From the NCBI GenBank assembly GCA_050012355.1, contig JBEKHI010000029.1, positions 1 through 33,992 on the forward strand: 33,992 nt of DNA. Direction: 5' to 3'. The notes beneath the pieces were generated by a model. The model did no database searches. It was not told where the DNA came from and saw only the letters and a list, made by a program, of their open reading frames with translations. Origin of the DNA: JBEKHI01 sp050012355 (lineage in GTDB: Bacteria; Actinomycetota; Actinomycetes; Streptosporangiales; Streptosporangiaceae). Position numbers and translations under genes: made by a program. Shown piece by piece: positions 32,198-33,992 of this stretch; positions within the stretch are counted from its first letter, which is position 1; every line of letters begins with the position of its first letter.

Positions 32198-32944
32198 ATG
32201 ACCCGCTACCTGACCAGGGATAGAGCGGCTATTGCCGCCGCCATAGTCCTGCCGCTCGCGCTGGCGGCGATCCTGCTGCCGTGGCGCGGAAGCTGGTCCA
32301 ACACGAACGTGGCGCTCCTGCTCGTCGTGATGGTCGTCGCGGTGGCCTGCCTGGGGAACCGGTTGGCCGGCGTGCTGGCGGCCATCTCCGCCGCGGCCTG
32401 GTTCGATTTCTTCTTTACCTTGCCGTACGACCGGTTCACCATCAGTCACTCCGCTGACGTGACCACGTTCGTGCTGCTGCTGGCGGTCGGCGTCGCGGTG
32501 TCCCAGATGGCGGCCTGGGCGCGCGGCCTGAAGGCGGTCACGGTCACCGACGCCGGGTACTTCAACCGAATCGTCGCTAGTGCCGTCATGACCCAGCAGG
32601 CTGGCACCCCGCACGATGTCGTCGAGCACGTTCGAAGGCAGTTGATCGAGGTGCTCGACCTCGCGGACTGCCGCTTCGAGTACGGCAAGCTGATCGGCCA
32701 GCCGCCGCGCCTGGAGTCCGACGGCTCGATCACGACCCGCTACGGCCACTACCCGGTCGATGAATCCGGCCTGCCGGACGAGGAGATAGAACTCCTTACC
32801 TTCAGCAACGGCCAGTACATCGGCCGGTTCATGCTCACGCCGAAACCGGGGTCGCGGCCGTCCCGCCGGGCCCGCCTCGTCGCGGTGTCCCTCGCCGACC
32901 TGGCCGGCCACGCTCTCGGCGCCAGTTCATCCCACGCAGCCTAG
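32198..32944 (+). CDS. DUF4118 membrane protein without kinase domain (KdpD-like sensor module)
   Basis: 248-aa protein. The N-terminal half has closely spaced hydrophobic helices (AAIAAAIVLPLALAAILLPW; ALLLVVMVVAVACLGNRLAG; LAAISAAAWFDFFFTLPYDR; FVLLLAVGVAVSQMAAWARG), matching the four-helix DUF4118 domain of KdpD-type histidine kinases, including the FFFTLPYDRFTI signature. The C-terminal 120 residues, from the VTDAGYFNRIVASAV region onward, are soluble and possibly GAF-like. There is no HisKA or HATPase part, so it cannot signal as a kinase alone. GAGAGGGTGGGG before ATG32198 contains a good ribosome binding site. Such stand-alone DUF4118 proteins occur in actinomycetes; partner and signal are unknown. 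Confidence 0.85.
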   Translation: MTRYLTRDRAAIAAAIVLPLALAAILLPWRGSWSNTNVALLLVVMVVAVACLGNRLAGVLAAISAAAWFDFFFTLPYDRFTISHSADVTTFVLLLAVGVAVSQMAAWARGLKAVTVTDAGYFNRIVASAVMTQQAGTPHDVVEHVRRQLIEVLDLADCRFEYGKLIGQPPRLESDGSITTRYGHYPVDESGLPDEEIELLTFSNGQYIGRFMLTPKPGSRPSRRARLVAVSLADLAGHALGASSSHAA

Positions 32945-32967
32945 CTCAGGGTACGACGGGCCGGGCA

Positions 32968-33120
32968 GGCGGAGCGGAACGGGCCCGCCAGTACCCCTCG
33001 GTGGAGTTCGCGGTCGTCGGCGGTATCTCGACCGCGTCGAACATTACCGTGCTGTCCGGAGACTCGGCCGCGGTCCGGGACGGGGCGGCCAGCGCGGTGT
33101 CTCAGGCCGCGGGCAGCTGA
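32968..33120 (+). pseudogene. Unassigned protein-like fragment
   Basis: A forward frame just after the DUF4118 gene reads GGAERARQYPSVEFAVVGGI, then STASNITVLSGDSAAVRDGA and a stop at 33118. It has strong third-position GC and strand-helix patterning, but no start codon of its own; upstream the frame runs into the DUF4118 gene. It may be the remaining C-terminus of a lost gene. I do not recognise the family. Confidence 0.22.
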
Positions 33121-33306
33121 GCGCGACACCGGTCGAACAGATGTCACCGGAGCGACGTGAACATTAATTCCCAGTTGTAATCACCATCGCTCAGCAGCAG
33201 AAATGATTACGACTTATCACAAGCGATTGAGAAGTCAAGGCCTTGTAAGCGTGCTGGTTGTTTGTTGTGATTTGTCCAGATACTCCTCTGGGCGGGCGGA
33301 TAACAG
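33121..33306. promoter_or_regulatory. Intergenic region with AT-rich promoter-like segment
   Basis: From 33155 to 33260 the sequence is much richer in A and T than the genes around it. It contains an inverted repeat GTAATCA / TGATTAC (33177-33183 and 33204-33210). It probably carries the promoter of the secreted-protein gene starting at 33307. No exact boxes are assigned. Confidence 0.4.
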
Positions 33307-33992
33307 ATGCATAGCTTCGGGTTGGCCGGACGTTTCCATGCGCGGTTGGGACTAGCCCGAGGCGGTCGGCCGAGGCGGCCCGGCCAGGCTGGAGGACTGG
33401 GACGACGGTTCCGGCTGGCACGCCGGGGCGGCGTCGTCGTGCTAACGCTGTCGATGATCCCGATGCTGGTGGGGGCCGGGTCTGCGAGCGGGCAGGCGCC
33501 GATGCCGACCGCGGCGGGCATCCGTAGCGCGGTGGTGCGCCTGGCGGACTGGGTGACGGGGAGGACCCCGCCGAAGCCGGACGTGCCAAAGCAGGCGGCG
33601 GGCAAGGCGCCGGGGGAGCAGCATCAGGTCCCGGCCGCAGTGACGCGGGCAGTGGCCCGCGCGGAGGGCCACGCTCCCGGCATGGGAGCCGGACAGCTCC
33701 CGGTGTACGTCGCCCACGCGGCCAAGGTTGAGCGGTACGTCACCGGACCGGCTGACCGGGGCGGTGCGGACAGCTTCAATCCCGCGACAAGTAAGCTCGT
33801 GCCGACTGGCGCGACGGCTACTTCGAAGCTGTACCGGAACGCGGATGGCAGCTACAGCCGCCTGGAGTACCCGGAGCGGGCCGGATCGGGGACGCTGACG
33901 TTCTCCGGACTGTCCGGCGCAGTGGTGAAGGGCACGCATGTCACGTCCGTGTCGGTACGGGTGCTTGAGGCGTGGACCGGGCAGTGCCCGGC
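33307..33992 (+). CDS. Secreted protein, N-terminal part (RHS/wall-associated-like), runs off the window
   Basis: The frame is open from ATG33307 to the last base, at least 228 codons. A long Arg/Gly-rich N-terminal region is followed by a hydrophobic segment (GVVVLTLSMIPMLVGAGSAS), giving a long Sec-type signal. Then comes a Pro/Ala-rich stretch with WVTGRTPPKPDVPKQ, and a beta-rich part, FNPATSKLVPTGATATSKLY, YRNADGSYSRLEYPERAG and VSVRVLEAWTGQCP. This order resembles the start of actinobacterial RHS-repeat or DNRLRE-type wall-associated proteins, some of which carry polymorphic toxins at their C-terminus. No RHS repeat is inside the window, so this is an inference from the N-terminus only. 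The presence of a gene is well supported by the long open frame and signal. Confidence 0.7.
   Translation, partial: MHSFGLAGRFHARLGLARGGRPRRPGQAGGLGRRFRLARRGGVVVLTLSMIPMLVGAGSASGQAPMPTAAGIRSAVVRLADWVTGRTPPKPDVPKQAAGKAPGEQHQVPAAVTRAVARAEGHAPGMGAGQLPVYVAHAAKVERYVTGPADRGGADSFNPATSKLVPTGATATSKLYRNADGSYSRLEYPERAGSGTLTFSGLSGAVVKGTHVTSVSVRVLEAWTGQCP

Overview
The window is GC-rich DNA from an actinomycete-type bacterium (Actinomycetota). The signs are frequent GTG starts with GTGA/ATGA stop-start overlaps, a Tat lipoprotein, a Ddn-like (F420-type) reductase, an AfsR/SARP-type regulator with NB-ARC and TPR regions, and a tRNA-targeted integrase remnant of the actinomycete ICE type. I cannot name the genus from sequence alone.

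Region 1 (1-23371) looks like an old integrated genomic island. It opens with a tRNA-Thr(GGT) whose first four bases lie outside the window. About 40 bp beyond the tRNA is the 3' end of a frameshifted tyrosine-recombinase gene. The other end, 23.3 kb away, carries a decayed copy of the 3' half of the same tRNA (23329-23371). Between them lies one catabolic and uptake gene set: a fused indolepyruvate-type 2-oxoacid:ferredoxin oxidoreductase; a FAH-family protein, two acyl-CoA dehydrogenase-family subunits and an amidohydrolase-fold protein; a leftward operon of NTF2-like protein, acyl-CoA synthetase and TetR repressor; and a rightward operon of hydantoinase/oxoprolinase A and B, a complete peptide-type ABC importer, a Ddn-like reductase and an alpha-methylacyl-CoA racemase. 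Three near-identical palindromes (TCGACA-N4-TGTCGA) sit exactly at the starts of these transcription units. Each has a -10-like hexamer 17-18 bp downstream of the TCGACA arm, so TCGACA doubles as the -35 element. The simplest reading is a TetR-controlled regulon that imports a substrate, opens a ring or amide bond with ATP (HyuAB), makes a CoA thioester, epimerises an alpha-methyl centre and beta-oxidises the product. The substrate is unknown.

Region 2 (22055-23818) holds no intact recognisable gene. It contains a strong hairpin, a fragment resembling the C-terminus of a radical SAM protein, the distal att-like repeat and GGGGACA-rich direct repeats.

Region 3 (23757-28624) is a secreted-protein region: a Tat-exported GH76 (alpha-1,6-mannanase-type) protein with LacI-like operators and a strong terminator; an MFS transporter pseudogene; and a secreted CHAP-domain protein with seven C-terminal repeats of about 43-46 residues, probably a seven-bladed beta-propeller, followed by a terminator.

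Region 4 (28625-33992) holds a large AfsR-like regulator (BTAD, NB-ARC, TPR), a stand-alone DUF4118 membrane protein, a short unassigned fragment, and the start of a secreted protein that runs off the window and resembles the N-termini of RHS/wall-associated proteins.
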